Source of the DNA: JAQGMV01 sp963828715
Lineage (GTDB): Bacteria; Pseudomonadota; Gammaproteobacteria; Burkholderiales; SG8-41
DNA length: 64,000 bases
Direction: 5' to 3'
NCBI GenBank assembly: GCA_963828715.1
Contig: CAWHFX010000017.1
Span: 182,324 to 246,323, forward strand
Shown in pieces: positions 63,262-64,000 of the stretch (its first letter is position 1; each line of letters starts with the position of its first letter). The position numbers and the translations under genes were made by a program. The notes under the pieces were generated by a model. The model ran no database searches. It was not told the origin of the DNA and saw only the letters and a list, made by a program, of their open reading frames with translations.

Positions 63262-64000
63262 TTTGCTCTGCCTCCATACGGTTGACCTATGCACTCCAAA
63301 GACCCAAAATACGTCACGGCTGGCAAGATACGTCGAGTGATGCGCCAGAAAGGATACCACCACAGATCGAGCGGAACGCGACCCTCAGAATTGGTGCCGG
63401 TATGTGTGCAGCACGTTCTGAGAAGGGCTTGCCTTAGGTATGGGGAGCACCGGGCGAATGACGCTAGCTGGCCAAGTAGTAGTCGTCAGGAAGAACACGG
63501 ATAATGCCGCGCCTCCAACTAGCTTTGCGCAACGTCGTCGCGATGACGGGACGCACAATCCCACTTAATCGAAGCGTCCGGACTGCTGTTATGCTCGCTG
63601 CGAATCCGACCAACGGCCTCGACCGACAGCTCTTGGCCGTTCTCTGCCGCTGGTGCAGACGTTCTCTCGCAGTCGCTGCACCGTAACCTATGCGAGCGGT
63701 TCAGCGCCCGGCCCGCTCAGCACCACGCCACTCCCACGGCGGCACTGGCTGCAGCGTAGCCCATAACCCGCGGCGCGCGGCGCGTGCTTCCTGTCTCGAT
63801 AGCATACAGCGGCGAATCGGCCGGCGCGTAAGTCTCGGGCGGAGACTCGTGGTTTGAAGGCGTGATCGAGCGCAGCGCCGTCACGAATAAGAATGACGCC
63901 ACCCCACGCTCGACCAAGGGTGTCGCCCTGGCGCAGCCCCGATCGGCTACCTCGTAATGTCCAACAATTCGAACGACAGTTTCGCAGTAGACTCGTGGCA
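63262..64000. other. 739-bp end region, no supported gene
   Basis: Several short frames (63289-63504, 63504-63686 on plus; 63717-63917 on minus) lack ribosome sites or family features, so I do not call them. The stretch likely contains decayed genes of the island or of the flanking chromosome. Confidence 0.4.

Noticed and set aside
63289..63504. HicA-like toxin
   Set aside because: The start (KIRRVMRQKGYHHRSSG) superficially recalls HicA, but the rest does not fit the fold and no HicB partner follows.

Overview
The window looks like chromosomal DNA of a betaproteobacterium of the order Burkholderiales. It has high GC, purine-rich Shine-Dalgarno sites, and at least twelve periplasmic receptors of the Bug/TctC type (tripartite tricarboxylate transport), an expansion typical of Bordetella, Achromobacter, Cupriavidus and Comamonadaceae relatives. 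No TctA/TctB membrane partner is visible. The left 44 kb is a mosaic of small catabolic modules, each pairing one or two Bug receptors with a few enzymes of CoA-thioester, aromatic or carboxylate metabolism.

Layout. 0-6 kb: a leftward seven-gene operon (enoyl-CoA hydratase, Bug, two MaoC-like proteins, Gfo/Idh/MocA oxidoreductase, Bug, HMG-CoA-lyase-like protein). 6-9.9 kb: a CoA-binding protein, then two closely related Bug genes pointing outward, each followed by a copy of the same intergenic repeat, with a small dual-specificity phosphatase between them. 9.9-14.5 kb: a leftward module (Fe-type alcohol dehydrogenase, a second copy of the MaoC-like pair, a flavoprotein, a Bug) in which every gene except the MaoC pair is frameshifted. 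14.7-19.5 kb: two dipeptide-type ABC solute-binding proteins around CaiB-type CoA-transferase genes, also partly broken. 19.6-22 kb: a MoxR ATPase / CoxE-like VWA pair. 22-28 kb: Bug, MmgE/PrpD, quinone oxidoreductase and small exported proteins. 28-34 kb: a B3-like metallo-hydrolase, divergent from a rightward run TauD-type dioxygenase, Bug, UGSC-type selenoprotein, Bug. 34-44 kb: further Bug genes with a flavin monooxygenase, methyltransferase and VOC protein, and two unknown exported proteins.

45-56 kb is different: stress and signalling genes (YflT-like stress protein, a 24-residue membrane peptide, a CHASE-GAF-GGDEF diguanylate cyclase, a short FNR-type regulator, a proline-rich membrane protein, a KaiC-like ATPase with an adjacent hybrid histidine kinase, MgtC/SapB, DUF2934). 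At 56.59 kb there is a 3'-end fragment of a tRNA-like gene (most like tmRNA) with its terminator. To its right come small orphan genes, a possible HEPN protein, a glycosyltransferase, an SGNH hydrolase, a decayed IS200/IS605 element, a possible JAMM-motif exported protein and a truncated glyoxalase. I read 56.6-64 kb as a genomic island.

The strongest single observation is the in-frame TGA at 31826-31828. It lies within a Sec-Gly-Ser-Cys motif, is followed directly by a bacterial SECIS-like hairpin, and the frame then continues for 453 codons. Conventional gene calling splits this selenoprotein in two. The main caveat is the run of single-base frameshifts at 10-17 kb, which could be real decay or assembly error.
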